A stretch of DNA of 64,000 bases, taken from NCBI RefSeq assembly GCF_900098745.1, contig NZ_FQTT01000011.1, positions 317,281-381,280 on the forward strand, written 5' to 3'. The stretch comes from Actinomyces glycerinitolerans. GTDB lineage: Bacteria; Actinomycetota; Actinomycetes; Actinomycetales; Actinomycetaceae. Below, piece after piece: positions 1 through 8,461 of the stretch; position 1 is the first letter of the stretch; every line of letters begins with the position of its first letter. The translations under genes were made by a program, and so were the position numbers. The notes beneath the pieces were generated by a model that saw nothing but the letters and a program-made list of their open reading frames with translations, did no database searches and had not been told where the DNA came from.

Positions 1-75
1 GACGCGGAGGCGGAAACGGCTGCCGCTCCTGCGGGCGGGCCTGCTGCCGGCCGCGGTAGAGGTTTGCGTGGACAT
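1..75 (-). CDS. ABC transporter permease, N-terminus only (second peptide permease)
   Basis: Only the first 25 codons are inside the window, starting with ATG at 75 after a GAAGGAGG ribosome binding site. The visible stretch is Ser/Thr then Arg-rich (MSTQTSTAAGSRPARRSGSR), typical of the cytoplasmic tail before the first membrane segment of DppC-type permeases. It begins 13 bp after the stop of the DppB-type permease. In this family the order binding protein, DppB, DppC is standard, so the identity rests mainly on context. Confidence 0.6.
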   Translation of the reverse strand, partial: MSTQTSTAAGSRPARRSGSRFRLRV

Positions 76-88
76 GGTGGAGCCTCCT

Positions 89-1117
89 TCAGCCGCGGGC
101 GCGCGTGCGCGGGTCGATGACGCCGTACAGCAGGTCGACGATCAGGTTGGCGCCCAGCACGGACAGGGTGATCACCAGGAAGATCCCCTGCATGAGGGCG
201 TAGTCGTTGTTGTTCACTGCCTGGTACAGGGCGGTGCCGATGCCGGGGTAGGAGAAGACCTGCTCGGTGACCAGCGAGCCGGCGACCACGAATCCCAGGG
301 AGATGGCGAAGCCCGAGATGGATGGCAGGACGGCGTTGCGGGCCGCATACCAGGTGCGGATGCGGCGGGGTGTGAGGCCCTTGGCCTCCGCGGTGAGGAT
401 GTAGTCCTCACTCATGGTGGACACCATCATGTTGCGCATGCCCAGCGTCCAGCCGCCCACCGAGGAGATGACGATGGTGATCGCCGGCAGGATTCCGTAG
501 TAGACGACCGACTTGATGAACGGCCAGTTGAGTCCGACCACGGTGCCGTACACGTCGTAGCCGCCGTGGATCGGGAAGATCCGCCAGGTGGAGGAGAACA
601 GGAACAGCAGAATCAGTGCGAGCCAGAAGTAGGGCACCGACTGCAGCATGGTCAGCCCGGGGATGATGTTGTCCAAGAGGTGTCCGCGCTTCCAGCCGGC
701 GGCCGTACCCAGCACGATGCCGAGCAGGAAGGAGATGATGGTCGCCAGCCCGACGAGCCCGATCGTCCAGGGGAGCGTCTGACCGATGACCTGCCCGACC
801 GGGGTCGGGAAGTAGGCCACGGATACGCCGAGGTCGCCGCGCAGCAGCTGGCCCAGGTACTGCACGTACTGATCCCACATGCTCGCACCGGTGTCGGCGC
901 CCAGCAGGGCCTCGATCGCCTGCCGCGTGGCGGGGCTGACCTGACCGTGCGTGGCCAGGCGGGAGACCATGATGTCAACGGGGTTGCCCGGCAGCAGCCG
1001 GGGCAGGAGGAAGTTGAGGGTTACGGCCGCCCACAGGGCGATGGCGTAAAACCCGATCTTTCGTAGGAGAAAACGCAACCTGGGGTCCTTAGGGTTCCGA
1101 GTAGCCGGTGCCTGCAT
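89..1117 (-). CDS. Peptide-type ABC transporter permease (DppB family)
   Basis: 342 aa inner-membrane permease subunit of an oligopeptide/dipeptide (or nickel) ABC importer. A hydrophobic first helix (FYAIALWAAVTLNFLLPRLLPG) is followed by the conserved DppB N-terminal region with its PGNP motif. Five further helices follow, and the EAA loop that contacts the ATPase reads TAEAKGLTPRRI around residue 245. The length is normal for the family. It lies 45 bp downstream of the substrate-binding protein gene and 13 bp upstream of a second permease, so the three form one operon. Substrate cannot be told from the permease. Confidence 0.93.
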   Translation of the reverse strand: MQAPATRNPKDPRLRFLLRKIGFYAIALWAAVTLNFLLPRLLPGNPVDIMVSRLATHGQVSPATRQAIEALLGADTGASMWDQYVQYLGQLLRGDLGVSVAYFPTPVGQVIGQTLPWTIGLVGLATIISFLLGIVLGTAAGWKRGHLLDNIIPGLTMLQSVPYFWLALILLFLFSSTWRIFPIHGGYDVYGTVVGLNWPFIKSVVYYGILPAITIVISSVGGWTLGMRNMMVSTMSEDYILTAEAKGLTPRRIRTWYAARNAVLPSISGFAISLGFVVAGSLVTEQVFSYPGIGTALYQAVNNNDYALMQGIFLVITLSVLGANLIVDLLYGVIDPRTRARG

Positions 1118-1162
1118 ACGGTGGCGGCGGACTCACCTATGTGAGTCCGCCGTCGCCGCGGG

Positions 1163-2860
1163 TCAGGACGCGGGCTCCAGCCGCTGCAGGATGATGCCGG
1201 TAGACCAGCTGCCCCAGGAGGCGGGCAGCGCGTACAGATCGTCCTCGGTGGGCCAGCCCGTGTAGCGGGAGGTGTTGAACTCGGTGAGCATGGAGTTGAC
1301 GTAGATCGGGATGTAGGGCAGGTCCTCGGCGATCTGCTCCTGGACGATCGCGTACTGCGCCTTCTTCTCCTCGGGGTCGTTGGTCTGCCCGGCGGCACGG
1401 ATGGCCGCGTCAACCTTCTCGTTCACGTAGCGACTGTAGTTACCGCCGGTGGCGGAGTCCCCCACCTGCTCGGTGTTGTCGGAGTGCAGCATGCGGTTGT
1501 AGGTGAAGTAGGGGTCGGTGGAGGCGCCCAGGTTGAGCGAGTCCAGGGAGAGCTGGAAGTCGCCCGTGACCTCCTTCTGGTTCCACTCGTTCCAGGACAC
1601 CTGGGAGGTGCTCAGCTCGATGCCGACCTCGGCGAGCTGCTGCACCAGGGTGTCGTTGATGGAGATGAAGTCCGACCAGCCGGTCACGGTCTGGATGTTC
1701 AGTGCCAGGCGCTCGCCGTCCTTGACGCGGACCCCGTCGGACCCCTCGGTCCAGCCGGCGTCTTCGAGGATCTGCTTGGCCTTGTCGACGTCGGGGCTCT
1801 GCGGCACGACCAGGTTGTCCTGGTCGGCGATCCAGTCGTCGTCGCGCCCGGGAACCAGGTAGGACGGGGAGGCCTCGCCGGCGAGCCCGCCGCCGGCCAG
1901 CTGGTTGAGTTGGCTGCGGTCCATCGCGTAGTAGATCGCCTGCCGCACCGCCTTGTCGGTCTGTGGGCCGGTGGAGCCGAGGTCGGGGTTGCAGGAGGCG
2001 TAGATGCAGCTGGTCAGCGTCGGGGTGTTGACGTAGGTGAGGTCGGGATTGGAGGCGATGATGTCGTCGATGCTCGGCAGGAACGCGCTCATCCAGTCGA
2101 CCTCGCCGGCGACCAGCGAGGCGGAGGCCGAGTCGGCGTTCTCCAAGGAGATGTAGCGAATCTCTTCGACCTTCGGCTTGCCGTTCCAGTAGTTCTCGTT
2201 GGCGACCAGGGAGTAGGACTGAGAGGAGACGCTGTCCAGCACGAAGGGGCCCGTGCCGACGGGCTCCTCGTTGGTGTAGGTGTCGGGTTCGGCGACATCC
2301 TTCCACAGGTGCTCGGGGAGGATCGCCTGGTTGCCCAGGGTGTCCGCCTCCGAGGTGAAGGACGTCTGCTGGAAGGTGAGCACGACGGTGGTGTCATCGG
2401 GGGCCTCGGCCGTCGCCGCCAGCCCGGAGGTGTTCAATGCCGGCGTCTTCTGGATGAGGTTAAAGGTGAAGGCCACGTCGTTGGCGGTGAAGGGTTCGCC
2501 GTCGGACCAGGTGACGCCCTCGCGGGTCTTGACCGTTAGGACCGTGCCGTCGTCGTTCCAGCTGTACTCCGTGCCCAGCATCGGTTGGGGGTCCTCGCCG
2601 GTGACGAGGTTGTAGAAGAACAGGGGCTCGTAGATCACGCCGCGGGTGGGCTGGAGCGCCGTGGGGCTCTGGGGGTTGAAGTTGGCGGTGACGGTACCTG
2701 TGGCGCCGTTGAAGATGGTCAGGGTGCCGCCGGAGCCGCCCGCCCCTCCGCCGGAGGAGCCCGAGCCGCCTCCGCAGGCGGCGAGGGTGCCGACGGCGGC
2801 GACCGCCGCCGTCGAGGCCAGGAAGGAGCGGCGGGTGATGGGGATGTTGCGCAGCTGCAT
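1163..2860 (-). CDS. ABC transporter substrate-binding lipoprotein, peptide family (SBP_bac_5)
   Basis: 566 aa extracellular binding protein of the family 5 type (DppA/OppA). The start at 2860 is chosen because GGAAAGTAGG lies upstream and because it gives a twin-arginine-like signal (ITRRSFLAS) directly followed by a lipobox, LAAC, and a Gly/Ser linker. The longer frame up to 2965 would add 35 residues with no signal function. The mature domain shows family 5 features such as YEPLFFYN, DGTVLTVKTREGVTWSDGEPFTANDV and VGTGPF. It heads the operon with the two permeases. The Tat-like motif suggests export in folded form, which is an inference. Confidence 0.93.
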   Translation of the reverse strand: MQLRNIPITRRSFLASTAAVAAVGTLAACGGGSGSSGGGAGGSGGTLTIFNGATGTVTANFNPQSPTALQPTRGVIYEPLFFYNLVTGEDPQPMLGTEYSWNDDGTVLTVKTREGVTWSDGEPFTANDVAFTFNLIQKTPALNTSGLAATAEAPDDTTVVLTFQQTSFTSEADTLGNQAILPEHLWKDVAEPDTYTNEEPVGTGPFVLDSVSSQSYSLVANENYWNGKPKVEEIRYISLENADSASASLVAGEVDWMSAFLPSIDDIIASNPDLTYVNTPTLTSCIYASCNPDLGSTGPQTDKAVRQAIYYAMDRSQLNQLAGGGLAGEASPSYLVPGRDDDWIADQDNLVVPQSPDVDKAKQILEDAGWTEGSDGVRVKDGERLALNIQTVTGWSDFISINDTLVQQLAEVGIELSTSQVSWNEWNQKEVTGDFQLSLDSLNLGASTDPYFTYNRMLHSDNTEQVGDSATGGNYSRYVNEKVDAAIRAAGQTNDPEEKKAQYAIVQEQIAEDLPYIPIYVNSMLTEFNTSRYTGWPTEDDLYALPASWGSWSTGIILQRLEPAS

Positions 2861-2963
2861 TGCGTGCCTACTTTCCGTATTCGCCATCGTTGGCGAGGAC
2901 CTCTCGACGCGGCCGGGGAAGGGTGTCGCCGCTGGATCGGTCGCGGTCTCTACCGACCACCGC

Positions 2964-2993
2964 AACTTAACTCACTTACTTAACTAAGTGCAA
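2964..2993 (-). promoter_or_regulatory. Promoter with palindromic operator for the peptide ABC operon
   Basis: On the minus strand TTGCAC (2993-2988) and TAAGTT (2969-2964) are separated by 18 bp. An 18-bp palindrome, CACTTACTTAACTAAGTG (2973-2990), matches its own complement at 16 of 18 positions and fills the spacer. A repressor bound there would block RNA polymerase. The regulator is not in the window. The remaining gap from 3000 to 3167 shows nothing I can name. Confidence 0.6.
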
Positions 2994-3167
2994 TGGGACG
3001 ATCGTCCCTACTTTTGCCCACAATTGCGGCGCGCCCGCATGACGGTCCCGAACGCTGCTGGTACGCCACGTTGCCGTCGGTGGTATGGCCGAAGGCGACG
3101 TACGGAGTAGGCCGCCGGGCGGTGCAGTTGACGCGCAACCGGCGTGACGCCGGCCGGCGACTCGAAC

Positions 3168-3863
3168 TCAGGCGCCGACCAGCGCGCTGATGGCGGACTG
3201 GAACAGGCGCAGGCCGTCTACGCCCTGGCGGGCGCCGGCCGGAGAGTCCGGGCCGAAGCCGGGCTCGACGGCGTGCTCGGGGTGCGGCATGAGTCCGACG
3301 ACGTTGCCGCGCTGGTTGCGCACGCCGGCGATGTCGCGCGCGGAGCCGTTGGGGTTGTCCAGGTAGCGGAAGACGACGAGTCCCTCGCCCTCGAGGCGGT
3401 CCAGTTCATCGGGGGAGGCGATGAAGTTGCCCTCGCCGTTCTTCAGCGGGACGACGATCTCCTCCCCCTCATCGAACAGGTTGGTCCAGGCGGTGGTGGT
3501 GGATTCCACGCGCAGGCGCTGCTCGCGGCAGATGAACTTCTGGTGGTCGTTGCGGATCAGCGCGCCGGGCAGCAGGTGGGCCTCGGTGAGGATCTGGAAG
3601 CCGTTGCAGATGCCGAGCACCGGCATGCCCCGCCCAGCGGCCGCGATGACCTCGTCCATGACCGGGGCGAAGCGGGCGATGGCGCCGCAGCGCAGGTAGT
3701 CGCCGTAGGAGAAGCCGCCCGGGACCACCACTGCGTCCACGCCGTGGATGTCGGCATCCTTGTGCCACAGGGAGGCGGGCTCGGCGCCGGCGAGCCGGAC
3801 CGCGCGGGCGGCGTCGACGTCGTCGAGCGTACCGGGGAAGGTGATGACGCCGATGCGGGTCAC
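3168..3863 (-). CDS. purQ: Phosphoribosylformylglycinamidine synthase subunit PurQ
   Basis: 231 aa class I glutamine amidotransferase subunit. It supplies ammonia for the conversion of FGAR to FGAM, the fourth step of purine synthesis, in a complex with PurS and small PurL. The N-terminus [13 protein letters not shown] is typical, and the nucleophile elbow reads GICNGFQIL with the catalytic Cys near residue 86. The His-Glu pair is in [10 protein letters not shown] near the C-terminus. The start is GTG at 3863, directly abutting the purS stop codon. purL does not follow; the next gene is the peptide-binding protein. Confidence 0.96.
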   Translation of the reverse strand: MTRIGVITFPGTLDDVDAARAVRLAGAEPASLWHKDADIHGVDAVVVPGGFSYGDYLRCGAIARFAPVMDEVIAAAGRGMPVLGICNGFQILTEAHLLPGALIRNDHQKFICREQRLRVESTTTAWTNLFDEGEEIVVPLKNGEGNFIASPDELDRLEGEGLVVFRYLDNPNGSARDIAGVRNQRGNVVGLMPHPEHAVEPGFGPDSPAGARQGVDGLRLFQSAISALVGA

Positions 3864-4151
3864 TCAGGCCTCCTCGGGGTTCGACGCGGCGTCCGCGCCG
3901 TCGGCCGGGTCGGCGGTTACGGAGACGACGTCCTCGATGATCGGGTTGGACAGAAGCTTCTCGGCGGCCTCGGCGGCGGCGGCCAGGTGGGCGTCGGTGA
4001 CGGGACCGTCAACCGTGAGCTCGAAGCGGCGGCCCTGCCGCACCGCCGTGAACTGGTCGAATCCTAGGCGGGGTAGGTTGCCCATGACGGCCTTGCCCTG
4101 CGGGTCAAGGATCTCGGGCTTGGGCATGACCTCGACGACGATGCGTCCCAT
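3864..4151 (-). CDS. purS: Phosphoribosylformylglycinamidine synthase subunit PurS
   Basis: 95 aa small subunit that bridges PurQ and PurL in the Gram-positive FGAM synthase. The sequence GRIVVEVMPKPEILDPQGKAV near the start and the following NLPRLGFD region are characteristic. The acidic, Ala-rich tail is slightly longer than in Bacillus PurS. ATG at 4151 follows AGGAGG. Its stop abuts the GTG start of purQ, so the two are translated together. Confidence 0.95.
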   Translation of the reverse strand: MGRIVVEVMPKPEILDPQGKAVMGNLPRLGFDQFTAVRQGRRFELTVDGPVTDAHLAAAAEAAEKLLSNPIIEDVVSVTADPADGADAASNPEEA

Positions 4152-4230
4152 CGGTCCTCCTGGATGCGGTCGGGCGGGAGCGGGTCCGGGCCCAGCCTAC
4201 CGGCCCGGGCCTGCATGAATCGCATGGCCC

Positions 4231-4276
4231 GCCATATCAACCGACCTCGGCACGTAACAACGACCGACCTCGGCGA
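4231..4276. repeat. Dispersed ACCGACCTCGG double repeat, copy A
   Basis: A 46-bp sequence starting GCCATATCAACCGACCTCGG and containing CGACCGACCTCGG a second time 22 bp later. A near copy lies at 9864-9909 and a diverged one at 42911-42950. It sits between the purS start and the 3' end of a membrane protein gene. No function is apparent. Confidence 0.6.
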
Positions 4277-4277
4277 G

Positions 4278-5144
4278 CTAGATCGTGCCGAGCCAGTCGC
4301 CGGCCAGGCGGACGGCGAGGATGCCACCGATGGCAAGAGCCAGCGTGCCCAACAGCCATTCGCTGCCCAGCACCAGCGCGAGGATCGCGCACACCACCGC
4401 GGCGGCGAGCATGAAGCCGCCGACCGCGCCGGCCACACCCGCCGGGGCGTGCACGGACTGGTCCATGGTGGAGGTGCCCATGACCGGTTTAGGTCCGGAG
4501 TCGATCCTCACACCGGAGCCGCCGACACCGACATTGCGCTGCCCCGGTGGCAGTGCGGGCCCGCCGAGGCCCGCGCCGGCCAGCAGGTGGTGGGGGTCGG
4601 CGGCGTCGACGACGCCCGCGGTCAGGCCCGCCGCCGCGTCGACGACGGTGGGCTCCCACCGCTCGGCCTCATGGCGCACGGCCGTGCCGCCGGCCCAGGC
4701 CAGGTAGCCGGCGGCGGAGACCAGCCCGGCCCCGCCGAGCACAACCACCAGCCAGGGCGGCAGCCACGGGTGGCCGGCCTCCGCGTTGGCGGCCAGGTGC
4801 ATGGCCGACCAGGTGGCTAGCGCCAGCCCGACCATGGCGAACACGATGCCGGCCAGGCGCTGGCGGCGCACCGCCTGCGGCCAGGGGGTGCGACCGGGCG
4901 CGGCGGCGGAAGCGGGCCCGCGCCCCACGCCCCAGTCGGTGCCGGTGTCGTTGCGGCGGCGCTGTGCGCCTCCGGGAGAGGCGGGAGCGCCCCAGTCAAC
5001 GTCGGGCTCGGTATCCGTGTCCGGCGCTGCATAGGCGCGGGCCCGGGTGCCGCCCTGGGCGGCGTAGGCCCTGGCGCGCTCCCCCATGCCCCAGTCGACG
5101 GGACCGCGCTCATCCTCCCGACGACGGTCGCGTGGCGGCGTCAC
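4278..5144 (-). CDS. Membrane protein with VDWG repeats, unknown function
   Basis: 288 aa protein I do not recognise. The start is GTG at 5144, four bases inside the end of the upstream gene (GTGA overlap). The N-terminal ~95 residues are hydrophilic and carry three short repeats, VDWGMGE, VDWGAPA and TDWGVGR. Two hydrophobic helices follow (around residues 97-145), then a loop, and two more helices at the C-terminus (AVGGFMLAAAVVCAILALVL and the segment after it). It is the third gene of a translationally coupled set after purC. Confidence 0.75.
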   Translation of the reverse strand: MTPPRDRRREDERGPVDWGMGERARAYAAQGGTRARAYAAPDTDTEPDVDWGAPASPGGAQRRRNDTGTDWGVGRGPASAAAPGRTPWPQAVRRQRLAGIVFAMVGLALATWSAMHLAANAEAGHPWLPPWLVVVLGGAGLVSAAGYLAWAGGTAVRHEAERWEPTVVDAAAGLTAGVVDAADPHHLLAGAGLGGPALPPGQRNVGVGGSGVRIDSGPKPVMGTSTMDQSVHAPAGVAGAVGGFMLAAAVVCAILALVLGSEWLLGTLALAIGGILAVRLAGDWLGTI

Positions 5145-5746
5145 ACGATCACCTGCCCGAGGATCGAGGCGAGTCCGAGGGCGAGCAGCAGGAAGCCGAG
5201 CGTTCCGGCGAGCAGTTGCAGGACCCGGATCAGCGTCTCGCCGATGGTGGTTCCGGCCAGCAACTCGTCGGCCTTCCGCCCCGCGGCGGTGGTGGCGAGC
5301 GCGGTGGTCAGCGGCCCGCTCACGACGTCGAGCGTGGTCAGCTCCCGTCGCCCACCGGAGTCGGGAATGATCAGGTCGGTGCCGGGCACCGTCAGCGGGG
5401 CCGGTTCTTCCGGGTACCCCGTCGCGGCGGCTTGCTGCGTCCCGCGCCGCCGCCGCGCCATCCGCGCCCGGTTGCGCTCCAGCCGCAGCCGGGGTGCGTT
5501 GACGACGACGCTTCGCGCCGGCACGCGCAGCAGCAGCAGCAGCCCGACTCCCACTATCACCAGCGCCACGCCGCCGAGGATGGCGGACAGACCGGGCGCA
5601 CCGAAGGCACTGGCGGCGGCGGCCACAAGCGCCAGCAGCAGCACCGCGCCGACGGCAACCAGCGCAATCACGAAGCCGGGCCCCGGCTGGAAGCTGCGGG
5701 TCGTGCGCACGGCCGTGGGGTCGGGAGTCGCCTGGGGAGCACTCAT
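5141..5746 (-). CDS. Membrane protein, unknown function
   Basis: 201 aa. Two adjacent hydrophobic helices lie between residues ~23 and 72, followed by a basic stretch ([17 protein letters not shown]), a soluble loop and a final helix at the C-terminus ([20 protein letters not shown]). ATG at 5746 overlaps the purC stop as ATGA, and its own stop overlaps the next start as GTGA. The coupling suggests co-translation with purC and with the VDWG membrane protein, but nothing in the sequence links it to purine synthesis. Confidence 0.78.
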   Translation of the reverse strand: MSAPQATPDPTAVRTTRSFQPGPGFVIALVAVGAVLLLALVAAAASAFGAPGLSAILGGVALVIVGVGLLLLLRVPARSVVVNAPRLRLERNRARMARRRRGTQQAAATGYPEEPAPLTVPGTDLIIPDSGGRRELTTLDVVSGPLTTALATTAAGRKADELLAGTTIGETLIRVLQLLAGTLGFLLLALGLASILGQVIV

Positions 5747-6696
5747 GCCAGCTCCAGGGGGCTGCCGGTAAGGCGCTCGTAGGCCTCCAGGTACCGCTGC
5801 CGGGTGCGCTGCACGACGTCGTCGGGCAGGGCGGGCGGGGCGGTATTGGAGCCGCGGTCCCAGCCGGATGCGGGCGAGGTGAGCCAGTCACGCACGTACT
5901 GCTTGTCGAAGGAGGGGGTGGGGCGGCCGGGCGTCCAGGCGTCGGCGGGCCAGAAGCGGGAGGAGTCGGGCGTGAGGACCTCGTCGCCCAGGATCAGGGC
6001 GCCGGTGGCGGGGTCCTGGCCGAATTCGAACTTGGTGTCGGCCAGGATGATGCCGCGAGCGCGGGCGATCTCGGCGGCGCGGGTGTACAGGGCGAGGGTG
6101 GTCTCGCGCAGTGCCTCGGCCGCCTCGCGGCCGACCGTCTCCACCACCCGCTCGAAGGAGACGTTCTCGTCGTGCTCGCCGAGTTCGGCCTTGGCGGCTG
6201 GCGTGAAGATCGGCTCTGGCAGGCGCGACGCCTCGGTCAGGCCCGCGGGCAGGGGCAGGCCGCATACGGTGCCGCCGGCGCGGTACTCGACCAGGCCGGA
6301 GCCGGTGAGGTAGCCGCGGGCGACGCATTCGACCGGGTACATCTTCAGGCGCCGGCAAATCATGGCGCGACCGGCGACCGCGGCCGGCACGTCCAGGCTG
6401 ACCACGTGGCCCGGAACGATGTCGGCGAGCTGCTCGAACCACCACACGGACAGGGCGGTGAGTACCTTGCCCTTGTCCGGAACCGGAGTGGACAGGATGT
6501 GGTCATAGGCGCTGATGCGGTCGGAGGCGACCAGCAACAGCACGTCCTGCCCGGACCAGGGGCCGACCTCGGCGGGGGCGTAGACGTCGCGCACCTTGCC
6601 GGAGGAAATGTGCTTCCAGCCGGGCAGGTCGGGGGCCGGCGGGGGCCCGCCCGCAGCGGACGTGAAGGGGGCGTCAGGGGTGCTGAGCTCGCTCAT
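5743..6696 (-). CDS. purC: Phosphoribosylaminoimidazole-succinocarboxamide synthase (SAICAR synthetase)
   Basis: 317 aa enzyme joining CAIR and aspartate with ATP. Diagnostic segments are SSGKVRDVY (nucleotide-binding), [18 protein letters not shown], the LADTKFEFG metal site and [12 protein letters not shown]. The length matches actinobacterial PurC. ATG at 6696 has a CAGGAT hexamer 6 nt upstream and no clear RBS, so it may be leaderless. It heads a coupled set with two membrane proteins. Confidence 0.97.
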   Translation of the reverse strand: MSELSTPDAPFTSAAGGPPPAPDLPGWKHISSGKVRDVYAPAEVGPWSGQDVLLLVASDRISAYDHILSTPVPDKGKVLTALSVWWFEQLADIVPGHVVSLDVPAAVAGRAMICRRLKMYPVECVARGYLTGSGLVEYRAGGTVCGLPLPAGLTEASRLPEPIFTPAAKAELGEHDENVSFERVVETVGREAAEALRETTLALYTRAAEIARARGIILADTKFEFGQDPATGALILGDEVLTPDSSRFWPADAWTPGRPTPSFDKQYVRDWLTSPASGWDRGSNTAPPALPDDVVQRTRQRYLEAYERLTGSPLELA

Positions 6697-6755
6697 GCCC
6701 CCATCCTGCCACCGCAGGCGTGCCTGCGGCGATGGGCGCGAGCAACTGCGCCGGC

Positions 6756-8009
6756 TCAGCGCCCGGCGGCGATGTCGGTGCGGTACTGGGCGCCGTCGAG
6801 GTGGATCTTGCCGATGGCCTCGTAGGCGCGGGCGCGGGCGTCGGCGACCGTCTCCCCCAGGGCGACCACGGACAGCACCCGCCCGCCGGAGGCGATCAGG
6901 TTGCCGTCGTCGTCGCGGGCGGTGCCGGCGTGCAGGACGTGGACGCCCTCGAGGGCCTCGGCGTCGGGGATGCCGGTGATCAGGCCGCCGGTGGTGACGG
7001 TGCCGGGGTAGCCGGGGGCGGCCAGGACGACGTCGACTGCGGCCTGCTCCGACCAGCGCGGGGCGGGGACCTCGGCCAGGCGGCCGGTGGCGGCGGCCAG
7101 CAGCAGTTCGGCCAGCGGGGAGTCGAGGCGGGCCAGGACGGCCTGGGTCTCGGGGTCGCCGAAGCGGACGTTGAACTCGACCACGCGCAGGCCCTTGTCG
7201 GTCAGGGCCAGGCCGCAGTAGAGCAGGCCGATGAAGGCGGTGCCGCGGCGGGCCATCTCGTCCACGACCGGCTGGGCGACCTCACGCAGCACCTGCTCGG
7301 TCAGGTCATCGGGTGCCCAGGTCAGCGGCGTGTAGGCGCCCATGCCGCCGGTGTTGGGGCCGACGTCGCCGTTGCCGAGCCGCTTGAAGTCCTGAGCGGG
7401 GGCGAGTGGGCGGACGGTGGCGCCGTCACAGACGCAGAACAGCGAGACCTCCGGGCCGTTCAAGTAGTCCTCGACGACGACGGCCCCGCCCTCCTTGGCC
7501 AGGCAGGCGCGCCCGTGGGCGAGGGCGGCCTCGAGGTCGGAGGTGACCACCACGCCCTTGCCGGCGGCCAGGCCGTCATCCTTGACGACGTAGGGCGCGT
7601 CGTAGTTGCGCAGGGCGGTGTCCAGTTCGGCCTCGGTCGTGCAGGTGACGGAGTCGGCGGTGGGCACGCCGGCCGAGGCCATCACCCGCTTGGCGAAGGA
7701 CTTCGATCCCTCCAACTGGGCGGCCTCGGCACCGGGCCCGAAGACGGGGATGCCGGCGTCGCGGACGGCGTCGGCGACCCCGGCGACCAGTGGTGCCTCC
7801 GGGCCGACGACGACCAGGTCGGCGACCATCTGGGTGGCCAGGTCCACCACCTCCTCCGGGGAGGTGGGGTCGATCTTGATGTTGGTGGCGATGTCGGCCG
7901 TGCCGGGGTTGCCGGGGGCGACGACGAGCTCGGTGGTGGCGGGGTCGGAAGCGAGGGCGCGGGCCAGGGCGTGCTCGCGCGCGCCGGACCCCAGCAGCAA
8001 TATCTTCAC
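6756..8009 (-). CDS. purD: Phosphoribosylamine-glycine ligase (GARS)
   Basis: 417 aa ATP-grasp enzyme making glycinamide ribonucleotide, the second step of purine synthesis. The N-terminus [26 protein letters not shown], the ATP-grasp segment [16 protein letters not shown] and the metal-binding [12 protein letters not shown] are all present. The start is GTG at 8009 with TAGGCT six bases upstream and no RBS, pointing to a leaderless transcript. It lies 59 bp upstream of purC in the same direction and may feed it. Confidence 0.97.
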   Translation of the reverse strand: MKILLLGSGAREHALARALASDPATTELVVAPGNPGTADIATNIKIDPTSPEEVVDLATQMVADLVVVGPEAPLVAGVADAVRDAGIPVFGPGAEAAQLEGSKSFAKRVMASAGVPTADSVTCTTEAELDTALRNYDAPYVVKDDGLAAGKGVVVTSDLEAALAHGRACLAKEGGAVVVEDYLNGPEVSLFCVCDGATVRPLAPAQDFKRLGNGDVGPNTGGMGAYTPLTWAPDDLTEQVLREVAQPVVDEMARRGTAFIGLLYCGLALTDKGLRVVEFNVRFGDPETQAVLARLDSPLAELLLAAATGRLAEVPAPRWSEQAAVDVVLAAPGYPGTVTTGGLITGIPDAEALEGVHVLHAGTARDDDGNLIASGGRVLSVVALGETVADARARAYEAIGKIHLDGAQYRTDIAAGR

Positions 8010-8015
8010 GCTCCC

Positions 8016-8021
8016 AGCCTA
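8016..8021 (-). promoter_or_regulatory. Leaderless -10 box of purD
   Basis: TAGGCT on the minus strand ends 6 nt before the GTG start, which places the expected transcription start at the start codon itself. Confidence 0.5.
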
Positions 8022-8087
8022 GCCGTCCCGTGACCATTCCGCCTCCACCCCTCACCGAGACCGGCACCAGTTACATGCTCAGGTCAG

Positions 8088-8318
8088 TCATCGATGCGGT
8101 CGCGGGTCGCCGCGCCCCCAGTCGATAGGCCAATTCGCTTCCTCGAAGTAGCCTCGGACACTGTCGGCGTCCTCCACCCAGTCGTCGTAGCCCTGCTCGC
8201 CGCGGGTGAGGAAAATGTAGTAGCCACCAGTCCCCTCGGCGTCATACATGACTTCGACGTCCCAGCCCGCATACTCTCCCGCAAGGATTCTCCCCTTGAC
8301 CCCGATAGGTATCTCCAT
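8088..8318 (-). CDS. Small acidic protein, unknown function
   Basis: 76 aa, starting at ATG 8318 behind GAGGAGG with 5-nt spacing, which is a better start than any further upstream. It is rich in Asp, Glu, Tyr and Trp (for example MYDAEGTGGYYIFLTRGEQG and DDWVEDADSVRGYF), without a signal peptide or membrane segment. I do not recognise the family. Size and composition resemble single-domain immunity or regulatory proteins, but that is only an impression. Confidence 0.65.
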   Translation of the reverse strand: MEIPIGVKGRILAGEYAGWDVEVMYDAEGTGGYYIFLTRGEQGYDDWVEDADSVRGYFEEANWPIDWGRGDPRPHR

Positions 8319-8461
8319 CGGCTCCTCCTCAACATGCACACCCGAGCGTACGGTCAATCGCCGACGTATCGGATCCCTGGCAGGCCGGTGTGGCGGTATC
8401 GTCGGCGTTCATTACGACCGCCCCCGCACCCGCGAGCGTCTGCGACACCGGAGGAGAACAG

